DNA of 64,000 nucleotides, taken from NCBI RefSeq assembly GCF_003626975.1, contig NZ_CP032616.1:4936001-5000000 (forward strand), given 5' to 3'. The DNA is from Pseudomonas sp. DY-1. GTDB taxonomy: Bacteria > Pseudomonadota > Gammaproteobacteria > Pseudomonadales > Pseudomonadaceae. Both the position numbers and the translations under genes were made by a program. Positions 54,785-64,000 of the stretch are shown in pieces. The notes below the pieces were generated by a model. It was not told the origin of the DNA, did not search any database, and saw nothing but the letters and a program-made list of their open reading frames with translations. Each line of letters opens with the position of its first letter. The first letter of the stretch is position 1.

Positions 54785-57388
54785 GTGTCCGACCTGCTTG
54801 AATCCTGCCGGGCCCTCGCCCGGCGCCTGCCGTGGGGGTACCGGCTGATGCTGCGTAACCGCGAGCCTGGTGCTTTCCTGCCGACCGTGCTGCTGGCTTT
54901 CGCCGGCTACCTGCTGCTGGCCCTGGGGGCTGTCTGGCTGTCGCGCCAGCCCGGCAGCATTGCCACGCTCTGGTACGCCAACGCTTTCACCGTGGCGCTG
55001 CTCTGGGACCAGCCGTTGCGGCGCTGGGCGCCCCTGCTGACGGTGGCGATGCTGGCGGACCTGCTGGCGAACATAACGTTCGGCGATAGCCTCTTGCGGG
55101 CGGCGAGCTTCATCCCACCCAACCTGCTCGAAGTAGTACTGGCCGCGTCTCTTTTGCGGGTCAGCGGCGCCGCGTTGCGGATGAACGAAAGCCCCGGGGC
55201 CTTCCTGCAGTTCATATTCTTCGGCGCCCTGTTACCGCCGCTGGTGGGTGCCAGCCTGGGGGCGAGTATCCTTGCCTGGCAGGGGCTGGATTCCTTCGAG
55301 CGTGGCTGGATGTATTGGGTCGAGGGCGCCATGCTCGGCGCCGTCTCGGTGCTACCCCTGGCGGTCTGGCTGCGCCAGAACAGCGGGTGGGAGCTGATTG
55401 GCGAGCGCCGTCGCCACGAGTTGCTGCTCTACATCGGGCTGGTGTTGCTGGGCACGCCCTTCGCCCTGTTGCTGTTGCCATTCCCCTTCGTCTACCTGGC
55501 CCTGCCGCTGATCATCGCCGCGGTGCGTCTGACCTTCGCCAGCACCGCACTGCTGGTTGCGATGGCTTCGGTGAGCGGTGGCGCGATCATCGCCTTGGGC
55601 CTGCTTGAAGTACCAGTTCTGCAGAAGGGCTGGCGCGACCTGCTGATCTACCTGCCGTTGCTGCTGGCTCTGTTGCCGGCATTGCTGCTGGCTTCGGCGG
55701 TGGAGCAATTGCGTAGACGCCGGCGCGAACTGGCAGCCAGCGAATCGCGCTTTCGCGACGCCATGGACCACTCCGCCATCGGCATGGCGCTGGTGGGGCT
55801 GGATGGCCGCTGGCAGCGAGTCAACCGGGCGCTTTGCGACATGCTTGGCTATGCGGAGGAGGAACTCTCCAGCCTGAACTTCCAGGACGTCACCCACCCC
55901 GACGACCTGGCAGACGATCTCGAACTGGTGCGGGAGATCCTCGCCGGGCGGCGCCACAGCTACCGCCTGGAGAAGCGCTACCTGCACAAGAGTGGGCGGG
56001 AAATCTGGGGACTGCTGGCGGTATCCCTGGTGCGCGACCACGAGGGCGAGCCGCTGTACTTCATTTCGCAGATCGAGGACATCGACCGGCGCAAGCGTGC
56101 CGAGGAACGCGAGGCGGAACTGGCCCGTCGCTACTCGGTGGCGACCGAGGCCAGTGGCGTTGGCGTCTGGGAGTGGGATCTGGTCAACGATCGCCTGCTC
56201 TGGGACGAGGGTATGTATCGCCTCTATGGCCGCCGCCTGGGCGACGAGTTGTCCTTCGCCGACTGGCTGGCCCACCTGCATCCGGATGACGCGGCCCGTG
56301 CCGAACGTGAGGTGCTGGCTGCGCGAGAAGGTAGCCGGCGGCTGGACATCGAGTTCCGCATTCGTCGTGGCGATGGTGAACATCGGGTGCTCAAGGGGCA
56401 CGCGCGTCTGGTCTGCGACGCCGGTGGCCAGCCGCTGCGCATGGTCGGCACCAACTGGGACGTCAGCGAGCTGCACCAGCTTGCCGAGCGCCTGCGAGAT
56501 GAGCGCGAGCGCCTGCAGGTGACCCTCGATGCCATTGGCGACGGCGTCATCACCTCCGACCTGGAAGGCCGGGTCAGTTTCCTCAACCCGGTGGCCGAGC
56601 GCCTCAGTGGCTGGAGCAGCGACGAGGCCCGGGGTCTGCCCATCGAGCAGGTGCTGCTGCTGGAAGGAGAAGATGGGCGCCTGGTGCCCAACCCGGTGCG
56701 TGACTGCCTGGAGCGCGGCAGCGCTGCCAGCCTCCAGGGCCTGGCCTCGCTGCGTCACCCGGCAGGCGGCACCATCGCCCTGCGCGGCCAGGCGGCCCCC
56801 ATGCGCGCAGGCGACGGCACCATGCTGGGGAGCGTGCTGGTGCTGACTGATGTCAGCGAAGCCCGGGCAATGCAAAAGCACCTGCGTTACGCCGCGACCC
56901 ACGACGCGCTGACCGGCCTGCTCAATCGCCCTGCCTTCGAGGATGCCCTTGCCGAAAGCTGTCGCGAGGTGGTGCAGAACGACGGCAACAGCGTGCTCTG
57001 CTTCATCGACCTGGACCGCTTCAAGCAGGTAAACGACAACGCGGGCCACGCCGCCGGGGATGAATTGCTGCGCCAGCTCGCCAGGCTGATGCAGGCCCAG
57101 GTTCGCGCGGGGGACCAACTGGCGCGCCTGGGTGGCGACGAGTTCGCGCTGATCCTGCGCAGTTGCCCGTTGCCCCAGGCGGAACTGCTGGCGGCTCGGC
57201 TGATCGCCCAGGTCCAGGGCGTCGTGCTGGAGTGGGAAGGCCAGGAATATCGCGTGGGAGCCAGCGTTGGCATCGCCTGCATCCACGGCGCCAACGCGCA
57301 ACCGGCGGAACTTCTGAAACAGGCTGATACAGCTTGCTACCGGGCCAAGCATGCAGGAAGGGGTCAATTCGCGGTCGAACGTCGCTGA
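54785..57388 (+). CDS. MASE1-PAS-PAS-PAS-GGDEF diguanylate cyclase
   Basis: An 867-residue membrane enzyme that makes cyclic di-GMP. Residues 25-310 form a MASE1 membrane sensor with eight or more helices. Three PAS domains follow (ESRFRDAMDHSAIGMALVGL near 320, a second near 440, LQVTLDAIGDGVITSDLEGR near 578). The C-terminal cyclase has GGDEF (in LARLGGDEFALIL) with an RxxD inhibitory site, RAGD, five residues before it. There is no EAL domain. The start is GTG 54785; ribosome-binding signals are weak. Confidence 0.93.
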   Translation: MSDLLESCRALARRLPWGYRLMLRNREPGAFLPTVLLAFAGYLLLALGAVWLSRQPGSIATLWYANAFTVALLWDQPLRRWAPLLTVAMLADLLANITFGDSLLRAASFIPPNLLEVVLAASLLRVSGAALRMNESPGAFLQFIFFGALLPPLVGASLGASILAWQGLDSFERGWMYWVEGAMLGAVSVLPLAVWLRQNSGWELIGERRRHELLLYIGLVLLGTPFALLLLPFPFVYLALPLIIAAVRLTFASTALLVAMASVSGGAIIALGLLEVPVLQKGWRDLLIYLPLLLALLPALLLASAVEQLRRRRRELAASESRFRDAMDHSAIGMALVGLDGRWQRVNRALCDMLGYAEEELSSLNFQDVTHPDDLADDLELVREILAGRRHSYRLEKRYLHKSGREIWGLLAVSLVRDHEGEPLYFISQIEDIDRRKRAEEREAELARRYSVATEASGVGVWEWDLVNDRLLWDEGMYRLYGRRLGDELSFADWLAHLHPDDAARAEREVLAAREGSRRLDIEFRIRRGDGEHRVLKGHARLVCDAGGQPLRMVGTNWDVSELHQLAERLRDERERLQVTLDAIGDGVITSDLEGRVSFLNPVAERLSGWSSDEARGLPIEQVLLLEGEDGRLVPNPVRDCLERGSAASLQGLASLRHPAGGTIALRGQAAPMRAGDGTMLGSVLVLTDVSEARAMQKHLRYAATHDALTGLLNRPAFEDALAESCREVVQNDGNSVLCFIDLDRFKQVNDNAGHAAGDELLRQLARLMQAQVRAGDQLARLGGDEFALILRSCPLPQAELLAARLIAQVQGVVLEWEGQEYRVGASVGIACIHGANAQPAELLKQADTACYRAKHAGRGQFAVERR

Positions 57389-57508
57389 GATCGGCAGGCC
57401 GGCATATGACAGCCCTCAGGGCCTGACCTACTCTCCATTGTCATGGCGGCAAATGAGAACGCCTTGCAATGTCTTCCGCATTACAACGTACGAATCGAGG
57501 TCGATACC

Positions 57509-57775
57509 ATGCGTAAACTGCTGCTTCTTTCCCTGGCCCTCGTCAGCCCCCTGACCTTCGCCAAGACCGAGTGCACCACAGCCGACAAGGCTACCTGGCA
57601 AGACCAGACCAAGTTCCAGGAAGACCTCAAGAACCAGGGGTACGACATCAAGAAGTTCAAGGTGACCGATGGCAACTGCTATGAGATCTACGGCTGGGAC
57701 AAGGACAAGCGCAAAGTCGAGATCTACTTCAACCCGGTCGACGGCAAGGTGGTCAAGCAGGAGATCGAGGACTGA
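57509..57775 (+). CDS. PepSY-domain periplasmic protein
   Basis: An 88-residue protein with signal peptide (to about residue 18, LTFA-KTECT) and a single PepSY domain (DLKNQGYDIKKFKVTDGNCYEIYGWDKDKRKVEIYFNP split in two segments). Two Cys may form a disulphide. It starts 3 bp upstream-coupled with the cytochrome gene: only 3 bp separate its stop from the GTG of the next gene. Such pairs are common for electron-transfer or redox sensing. Confidence 0.85.
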   Translation: MRKLLLLSLALVSPLTFAKTECTTADKATWQDQTKFQEDLKNQGYDIKKFKVTDGNCYEIYGWDKDKRKVEIYFNPVDGKVVKQEIED

Positions 57776-57778
57776 CCC

Positions 57779-58312
57779 GTGAGCACCGATACCGTTCGCC
57801 TCTGGGACCCGGTGGTGCGGATCGGCCACTGGTCCCTGGTGGCTGCCTTCATTGGTGACTACTTCCTCAATGAGGCAGGTGACGGCTGGCACCGCTGGCT
57901 CGGCTACTACGCCGTGGCGGTGGTGCTGGTGCGGCTGGCCTGGGGCTTCGTCGGCCCCCGGCCGGCGCGTTGGGCAGATTTCTGGCCGCGGCCGGCGCGC
58001 CTGGTGGCCCACGCCAGGGCACTGCTCACCGGCGGTCACATGCACCGCATGGGCCATTCACCCCTGGGCGGGCTGGTGATGATCCTCATGTTGCTGCTGA
58101 TGTTCGGCCTGGGCGTCACCGGCTTCCTGATGGAAGAAGTCGACTACTTCTGGGGCGAGGACCTGCCCCGGGACATCCATGTCTTCATGGCCGACAGCCT
58201 GTTCTGGCTGGCCTGCCTGCACGTCGGCGCCGCGCTGGTGGAGAGTGTGCGCACGCGCGAGAACCTGCCCTGGTCCATGGTGACGGGGCGACGCAAGACG
58301 CTTCACGACTAA
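57779..58312 (+). CDS. Cytochrome b561-type membrane protein
   Basis: A 177-residue cytochrome b of the DHQ/b561 type with four helices. Likely haem ligands: His in VRIGHWSLV (near 19), GWHRWLGYY (near 39), RMGHSPLGGL (near 90), and FWLACLHVGAAL (near 150). It would pass electrons across the inner membrane, together with the PepSY protein. GTG 57779 follows the PepSY stop by 3 bp. Confidence 0.88.
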   Translation: MSTDTVRLWDPVVRIGHWSLVAAFIGDYFLNEAGDGWHRWLGYYAVAVVLVRLAWGFVGPRPARWADFWPRPARLVAHARALLTGGHMHRMGHSPLGGLVMILMLLLMFGLGVTGFLMEEVDYFWGEDLPRDIHVFMADSLFWLACLHVGAALVESVRTRENLPWSMVTGRRKTLHD

Positions 58313-58338
58313 GGGCCGCATCGCGGCCCATTCCTTTT
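58313..58338 (+). terminator. Terminator-like hairpin after cytochrome gene
   Basis: GGGCCGC (58313-58319) and GCGGCCC (58323-58329), then ATTCCTTTT. Starts right after the stop codon; T tract short, so a moderate call. Confidence 0.6.
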
Positions 58339-58534
58339 GCAGGGTCGAACTTGTTCGCCAAGGACAGCGAAGCTGACCCATGTGGGCAACACCAGGGCAG
58401 CCTTTCGGCCTGCTTGGCGAATGAATTCGCCCCTACTGCGTTATCGCCGTTGGATGCACGCGCCCGGGCAAAGCGTCTTTTCCTGACGCGTGGGTCAAGT
58501 TAGAATGCGCGCCGTCGTTGGCCATGGGGCCGCG

Positions 58535-58567
58535 ACATGGGTTCCCTCACCCCATCGGCAAAAAGGA
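58535..58567 (+). promoter_or_regulatory. PreQ1-I riboswitch upstream of queuosine transporter gene
   Basis: P1 stem ATGGG (58537-58541) pairs with CCCAT (58551-58555) around the loop TTCCCTCAC. A C/G link and A-rich tail (CAAAAAGGA, 58559-58567) follow. TCC in the loop (58543-58545) can pair with GGA (58565-58567) to form the pseudoknot. GGTTCCCTC and AAAAAGGA fit the preQ1-I pattern known before yhhQ genes of gammaproteobacteria. GGA is also the ribosome-binding site of the gene at 58579, so preQ1 would block translation. Confidence 0.75.
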
Positions 58568-58578
58568 TGCGAACCAAC

Positions 58579-59232
58579 ATGCCCGCTACAACGCCTTCGA
58601 TCTGGCGTCCGGCACTGACCGGCCTGATCGCTTTCCACATCTTCATCATCATCGCCAGCAACTACCTGGTGCAGTTGCCGATCACTCTGTTCGGCTGGCA
58701 CACCACTTGGGGCGCATTCAGCTTTCCGTTCATCTTCTTGGCCACTGACCTCACCGTACGCCTGATGGGCAAGGTCGCGGCACGCCGGGTCATCGCCCGG
58801 GTCATGGTGCCGGCGCTTCTGGCGTCCTATGTGGTGTCCGTGCTGTTCCAGGAAGCGAGCTTCCAGGGCTTCGCCGCACTCGGCGAGTTCAACCTGTTCG
58901 TCGCGCGGATTTCCCTGGCCAGCTTCCTCGCCTATGTATTGGGTCAGGTGCTGGATATCCAGGTCTTCGACCGCCTGCGCAAGATGCGCCAGTGGTGGGT
59001 AGCCCCGGTGGCCTCGACCATTGCCGGTAACCTGCTGGATACCTTCGCGTTCTTCTCCGTGGCCTTCTGGCGCAGCGACAACCCCTTCATGGCGGCGAAC
59101 TGGGTAGAGATCGCCACCGTCGACTACGGCGTCAAACTGGCCATCAGCCTGGTGCTCTTCGTGCCGCTCTATGGTGTGTTGCTGGGCGGTCTTCTGCGCT
59201 TGCTGACGCCGAGTCCGGCGCGGGCTTCCTGA
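58579..59232 (+). CDS. yhhQ: Queuosine precursor transporter (YhhQ/COG1738)
   Basis: A 217-residue membrane protein with about six helices (starts MPATTPSIWRPALTGL). The family motif FLATDLTVRLMGKVAARRVI lies near 45-65, and SIAGNLLDTFAFFSVAF-like sequence near 153. It imports queuine precursors preQ0/preQ1. ATG 58579 is chosen because it follows the AAAAAGGA ribosome-binding site of a preQ1-I riboswitch; the ATG at 58567 overlaps that site. Confidence 0.9.
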   Translation: MPATTPSIWRPALTGLIAFHIFIIIASNYLVQLPITLFGWHTTWGAFSFPFIFLATDLTVRLMGKVAARRVIARVMVPALLASYVVSVLFQEASFQGFAALGEFNLFVARISLASFLAYVLGQVLDIQVFDRLRKMRQWWVAPVASTIAGNLLDTFAFFSVAFWRSDNPFMAANWVEIATVDYGVKLAISLVLFVPLYGVLLGGLLRLLTPSPARAS

Positions 59233-59694
59233 GGCGTCGCCACCACCATCCGCGCCTTTACGTCGGCTTCGCGGTCGACGTCCATTCCCAGCGATACCAC
59301 CTCTACGCCGCTTTCCTCCAACCGCTCCATCCAGGCGAGCACACTGCTCAGCGTGCCCGCCAGGTTCAGGCTCATGCGGCCAGCGCCATCGCCATCCATG
59401 CGCTCAAGGGTGATTTCGGCATTGGCACTGGTCCTGGCAAGGAATCCGGGCAGTGCCGCGTTCGTAACGCGTTCGCCCGACGGGACGGAATTGGCTGGCA
59501 GGTTGGCCAGGTCGATCTGCAATTGAAGTTCCTCCTGATAATGACGTTCGGCGTGTTGCAAGGCTTGCTGCTGGGGCTGTCAGACCAGTTGCCAGGCCGA
59601 GGTGAGGCTGACCGACCTGCTGCATGCGCGCACGTACCTGGCGGCCAAGGTCGACGATGCGGCCCTCATCGACAATGACGATTCTGGTCTGCAT
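59169..59694 (-). pseudogene. GspM-like type II secretion remnant, frameshifted
   Basis: Two overlapping minus-strand frames together look like one protein. 59694 to about 59530 encodes MQTRIVIVDEGRIVDLGRQV and then loses sense. 59561 to 59169 encodes the C-terminal ferredoxin-like domain of GspM (ARTSANAEITLERMDGDG, then LSSVLAWMERLEESGVEVVSLGMD). A frameshift near 59540-59560 would join them. The membrane anchor and other gsp genes are missing, and the 3' end overlaps yhhQ by 64 bp. It is probably a decayed fragment. Confidence 0.4.
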
Positions 59695-59995
59695 GAAGAG
59701 GGAGCCTCGGTATCCATCGGGTTTTGGTCTTGTGGCGAAGACAGCGCGGGCGGTCTCGCAAGGCGATGGGAGGCATCTTAAGGGGCGCCGGAAGCGGGTC
59801 TGGTAGGGCGTCCATCCCGGACTACTTGGCTCTGGGAAATTTCCTACAAGCTACGGGCGAAGCCAGTGACCACTGGGCAATTTGAGGTTGGGGCAGGTGG
59901 CGATCCGCGAGCGCAGCGAAGCCCAACGATCCAGTGCCCAGAACCGGGCTCTGGCGTCGGGCCGTGCTGCGCCTGGCGCCGACCTGCGGTGACGA
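59695..59995. other. Gene-free gap
   Basis: I see no gene, repeat or terminator in these 301 bp beyond a few short GC-rich dyads. It may hold older debris of the GspM-like gene. Confidence 0.4.
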
Positions 59996-61489
<1,494 letters not shown>

Positions 61490-62074
61490 CTAGAGTCGTT
61501 TCACTTCCAGGCGTCCCCGACTGATGTCCCGCAGAACCTGTTCCAGCCCGGCGATGCGGCCATCGGGCAGGGCCAGGACCAGCTCGGCGCCTTCGGCATC
61601 GAAGCTTTCACTTTCCACCAGGGCTTCGAACTCGGCGAGGCGAGCCTTGAGTAGCGGTAGTTCGGCAAAACCGGGGTGGCAGCTGATGCGACTGCGCGCC
61701 ACCAGCTCCACGCGTTGGCCGCCCTGCAGGCATTTGGCGGCGCTGCCGCCGTAGGCGCGTGCCAGACCGCCGGTGCCGAGTTGGATGCCACCGTAATAAC
61801 GGATTACCAGCACTGCCACCTGGTCGCAATCCTGGCCTTCGATGGCGGCGAGGATGGGGCGTCCGGCGGTGCCTCCGGGTTCGCCGTCGTCGCTGAAACG
61901 ATATTGGTTGCCCAGTTTCCAGGCCCAGCAGTTATGGGAAGCGCCGGGCTCGGACAGCCGTGCAATGAAGGCCTGGGCCTCCTCGACGCTGGCCACTTGT
62001 GCGGCGTGGGCGATGAAGCGGCTCTTCTTGATTTCCTCGCGGTATTCGGCGGGAGAGGACAGCGTGTATGGCAT
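61490..62074 (-). CDS. yigZ: IMPACT-family protein YigZ
   Basis: A 194-residue protein with the UPF0029/IMPACT domain: RFSDDGEPGGTAGRPIL (residues 59-75) and RYYGGIQLGTGGLARAY (92-108) are the family's two signature blocks. A C-terminal DUF1949-like ferredoxin fold follows. Bacterial YigZ is linked to translation or protein turnover, but its exact role is not settled. ATG 62074 overlaps the stop of the TetR gene (ATGA). Confidence 0.92.
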   Translation of the reverse strand: MPYTLSSPAEYREEIKKSRFIAHAAQVASVEEAQAFIARLSEPGASHNCWAWKLGNQYRFSDDGEPGGTAGRPILAAIEGQDCDQVAVLVIRYYGGIQLGTGGLARAYGGSAAKCLQGGQRVELVARSRISCHPGFAELPLLKARLAEFEALVESESFDAEGAELVLALPDGRIAGLEQVLRDISRGRLEVKRL

Positions 62075-62742
62075 CAGGCGGTCGCGGGCGGCGTCAGGCC
62101 GCAGCCCTTGAGGATGATCTGGATGAGGTTCTGCGTGGCCGCTTCGAAATCGTCCTTGGTCAGGCGCTTGCGGCCGGTGACACGGCAGATCTGAGTGTTG
62201 AAGTCGGCGTAGTGCTGGGTGCTGCCCCAGAGCAGGAATATAAGGTTGACCGGGTCCACCGGATCCATCTTGCCAGCGGCGATCCAGGCTTCGAACACGC
62301 CTGCGCGTCCTTTGAACCACGTGCGGTAGTCCTGATCGAAGTGCTCTGCCAGGCAGCCGCCGCCGCTGATGATCTCCATGGCGAATATCTTCGACGCGAG
62401 CGGGTTGCGCCGGGAGAACTCCATCTTGGCGCGGATGTAGCGGGCCAGGGCCTCGGCTGGGTCGTCCTCGGCGGTCAGGGTATTGAAGGTGCTGTCCCAG
62501 AGTTCCAGTTGATTGCTCAACACCGCGACGTACAGACCCAGCTTGTTGGTGAAGTAGTAGTGCAGGTTGGCCTTCGGCAGCCCTGCGCGGACGGCGATGG
62601 TGTTCATGCTGGTGCCCTTGAATCCGTGGCGGGCGAACTCTTCTTCGGCGGCGGCAAGTATCAGTTCTTCGTTCTTCTGACGGATGCGTCCGGCGGGCTT
62701 CGCGGAAGGATTCGGGCTGTGGGCGGGCACCAGTGAGGTCAT
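62074..62742 (-). CDS. TetR-family regulator, RutR-like
   Basis: A 222-residue TetR regulator: HTH in TSMNTIAVRAGLPKANLHYYF (about 44-64), then a C-terminal domain of the RutR/YcdC type (FNTLTAEDDPAEALARYI near 85). The stretch GRIRQKNEELILAAAEEEFA is close to PA0436-type regulators next to pyrimidine catabolism genes, as I recall them. It is translationally coupled to yigZ. Target genes are not visible nearby. Confidence 0.88.
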   Translation of the reverse strand: MTSLVPAHSPNPSAKPAGRIRQKNEELILAAAEEEFARHGFKGTSMNTIAVRAGLPKANLHYYFTNKLGLYVAVLSNQLELWDSTFNTLTAEDDPAEALARYIRAKMEFSRRNPLASKIFAMEIISGGGCLAEHFDQDYRTWFKGRAGVFEAWIAAGKMDPVDPVNLIFLLWGSTQHYADFNTQICRVTGRKRLTKDDFEAATQNLIQIILKGCGLTPPATA

Positions 62743-62892
62743 AGGCTTCCAGATTCTGAGATGGGGTGGCGACAGCACTGATAACTCAGGTTGGCGTGTC
62801 CGACAAGCCAAAACTGTAGCCGTGGTCAGGTTATTCGCGGGATTTGTCACGGCTGCACCCAAATGGGGCTGGGAAGCAGCCGTTTCGCACCG

Positions 62893-63813
62893 TCAGGTCG
62901 TCGCCGCCAGTGCTTCCAGGAAGCTCTCCAGCACCAGGTGCGGTCGGCGCCCCTTGCGGGTGACCGAGGCCAGCGACAGGTCGTAGAACCGGTTCGTCGG
63001 CTTCAGTGCCCGCAACCGCCCCTGTTGCACCCAGAAGGTGGCGTAATGGTCCGGCAGGTAGCCGATGTAGCGCCCGGTGAGGATCAGGAAGGCCATGCCT
63101 TCGCGGTCCGAGGCGCTGGCCGTGCTGTTGAGCACCTGATAGTGGGACTGGATGTCCGCCGGTAGACGGAAGGTGGGGGCAATGGCGTCCTGCTGATTCA
63201 GGCGCTCGTCGCTCAGTTGCGCATCGTCGGCGTAGAACAGCGGGTGACCGACGGCGCAGTAGAGCAGCGAACGTTCGCTGTACAGCGGTTGGTATTCCAG
63301 GCCGGAGAGGGCCGCGGTCTGGGGTACCACGCCGACATGCAGACGACCGTCGAGCACACCTTGCTCCACCTCGCTGGGTGGCGTCATGCGGATATTGATC
63401 TGCACATCCGGCCCGAGGGTCTTCAGACGGGCGAGCGCGTTGGTGATGCGCATGTGCGGCAGCGTCACCAGGTTGTCGGTGAGGCCGATGTTCAGCTCTC
63501 CGCGCAAATGCTGGTGCAGACCATTGACCTCGGTGCGGAAGGTTTCCAGTGCCGCCAGCAACTGCATGGATGACTGGAATACCTCGCGGCCTTCCTCGGT
63601 CAGCGCGAAGCCGGCGCGGCCGCGTTGGCACAGGCGCAGGCCGAGGCGTTGCTCGAGGTCGCTCATTTGCTGGCTGATGGCCGAGCGACCGATGCCCAGC
63701 ACGCTCTCGGCGGCGGAGAAACCGCCGCATTCCACCACGCTGCGGAAGATGCGCAGCAGGCGGATATCGAAATCGCTGACCTGCGCCAGCGGCTCGGGGC
63801 GGCGGCTGCTCAT
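62893..63813 (-). CDS. bauR: LysR-family regulator BauR-like
   Basis: A 306-residue LysR-type regulator with HTH near residue 35 (GFSAAESVLGIGRSAISQQM). It is divergent from a gene whose N-terminus (MNMPQTAQLPLASQLKLDAH) matches the start of the omega-amino acid:pyruvate transaminase BauA, and bauR-bauA is the arrangement in P. aeruginosa (PA0133-PA0132), where BauR activates beta-alanine use. The symbol rests on this arrangement. Confidence 0.75.
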   Translation of the reverse strand: MSSRRPEPLAQVSDFDIRLLRIFRSVVECGGFSAAESVLGIGRSAISQQMSDLEQRLGLRLCQRGRAGFALTEEGREVFQSSMQLLAALETFRTEVNGLHQHLRGELNIGLTDNLVTLPHMRITNALARLKTLGPDVQINIRMTPPSEVEQGVLDGRLHVGVVPQTAALSGLEYQPLYSERSLLYCAVGHPLFYADDAQLSDERLNQQDAIAPTFRLPADIQSHYQVLNSTASASDREGMAFLILTGRYIGYLPDHYATFWVQQGRLRALKPTNRFYDLSLASVTRKGRRPHLVLESFLEALAATT

Positions 63814-63933
63814 GGTTTAGTAACCTCTGATCTAAAGATAAGTAAAGTTGGATTTTCGTGACTTTATGCCCGTGGCAATGTCGGCAGCAAGTAGCTCGTC
63901 GTTCCTCAGAACAAGACCCATTCGAGGCCACAC
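63814..63933. promoter_or_regulatory. Divergent bauR-bauA control region
   Basis: AT-rich 120 bp between the LysR gene and the transaminase start. AAAGATAAGTAAAGTT near 63834-63849 and CGTGACTTTATG near 63858 are candidate LysR-box material; no exact T-N11-A site is assigned. Confidence 0.45.
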
Positions 63934-64000
63934 ATGAACATGCCGCAGACCGCCCAGCTTCCTCTCGCCAGCCAGCTCAAGCTGGACGCTCACTGGATGC
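63934..64000 (+). CDS. bauA: Start of omega-amino acid:pyruvate transaminase, cut by window edge
   Basis: Only the first 22 codons are in the window. They read MNMPQTAQLPLASQ, then LKLDAHWM, closely like the N-terminus of BauA (beta-alanine:pyruvate transaminase), a class III PLP aminotransferase. GAGG precedes ATG 63934. Divergent from bauR. Confidence 0.65.
   Translation, partial: MNMPQTAQLPLASQLKLDAHWM

Overview
The window is a chromosome segment of a Pseudomonas (GC-rich, about 64 % by eye). Gene content and order closely follow what I remember of P. aeruginosa PAO1 from PA4812 down to about PA4778, and the last genes resemble the bauR/bauA locus. No database was searched; identities come from reading motifs and from family knowledge.

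Layout. (1) 1-10137: the C-terminal part of a sensor histidine kinase, then a complete formate dehydrogenase and selenocysteine cluster: fdnG (with an in-frame UGA read as selenocysteine and a bacterial SECIS hairpin), fdnH, fdnI, fdhE, selA, selB. (2) 10147-25598: a filamentous (Pf/inovirus-like) prophage inserted in selC, the tRNA-Sec gene. A 44-bp direct repeat of the 5' half of selC bounds it. A truncated selC lies on the left and the intact selC on the right, next to the integrase. From left to right the element holds a secreted RHS toxin-like operon (minus strand), a CsrA/RsmN-like regulator, a repressor/excisionase switch, small early genes, a presumed ssDNA-binding protein, small membrane proteins, major coat, adsorption protein, a gpVI-like protein, Zot, its own secretin, a replication protein and a tyrosine integrase. 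(3) 25557-36731: intact selC, small secreted proteins, a YbaK-type deacylase, two GNAT acetyltransferases, two DUF4136 lipoproteins, cmoM, a MazG-like protein, a MaoC dehydratase, an AraC regulator, a two-domain FabG and FadI. (4) 36732-45439: small stress and redox genes, a LysR regulator, a RIO kinase, a non-haem bacterial ferritin, an EamA exporter and a copper cluster (cueR, copA, copZ) with two CueR-type promoters. (5) 45451-54676: an RND efflux pump with a divergent TetR repressor, a Bcr/CflA transporter, a decayed PAS gene, an alcohol dehydrogenase and a LysR regulator. (6) 54785-64000: a MASE1-PAS-GGDEF cyclase, PepSY and cytochrome b561, a preQ1-riboswitch-controlled queuosine-precursor transporter, a GspM remnant, an adenine/adenosine deaminase, yigZ, a RutR-like TetR, and bauR divergent from the start of bauA.

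How it fits together. fdnGHI needs selenocysteine, which needs selA, selB and selC. The phage has separated selC from selAB and replaced the 5' half of selC and the DNA upstream of it. Formate respiration in this strain therefore depends on a tRNA gene whose promoter region is now phage DNA.

The most unusual content is in the prophage. It carries a three-gene, Sec-exported RHS operon whose C-terminal tip has a JAMM metallopeptidase signature, an RsmN-type CsrA homologue lacking the usual RNA-contacting arginine, and paired integrase arm-type repeats at both ends.
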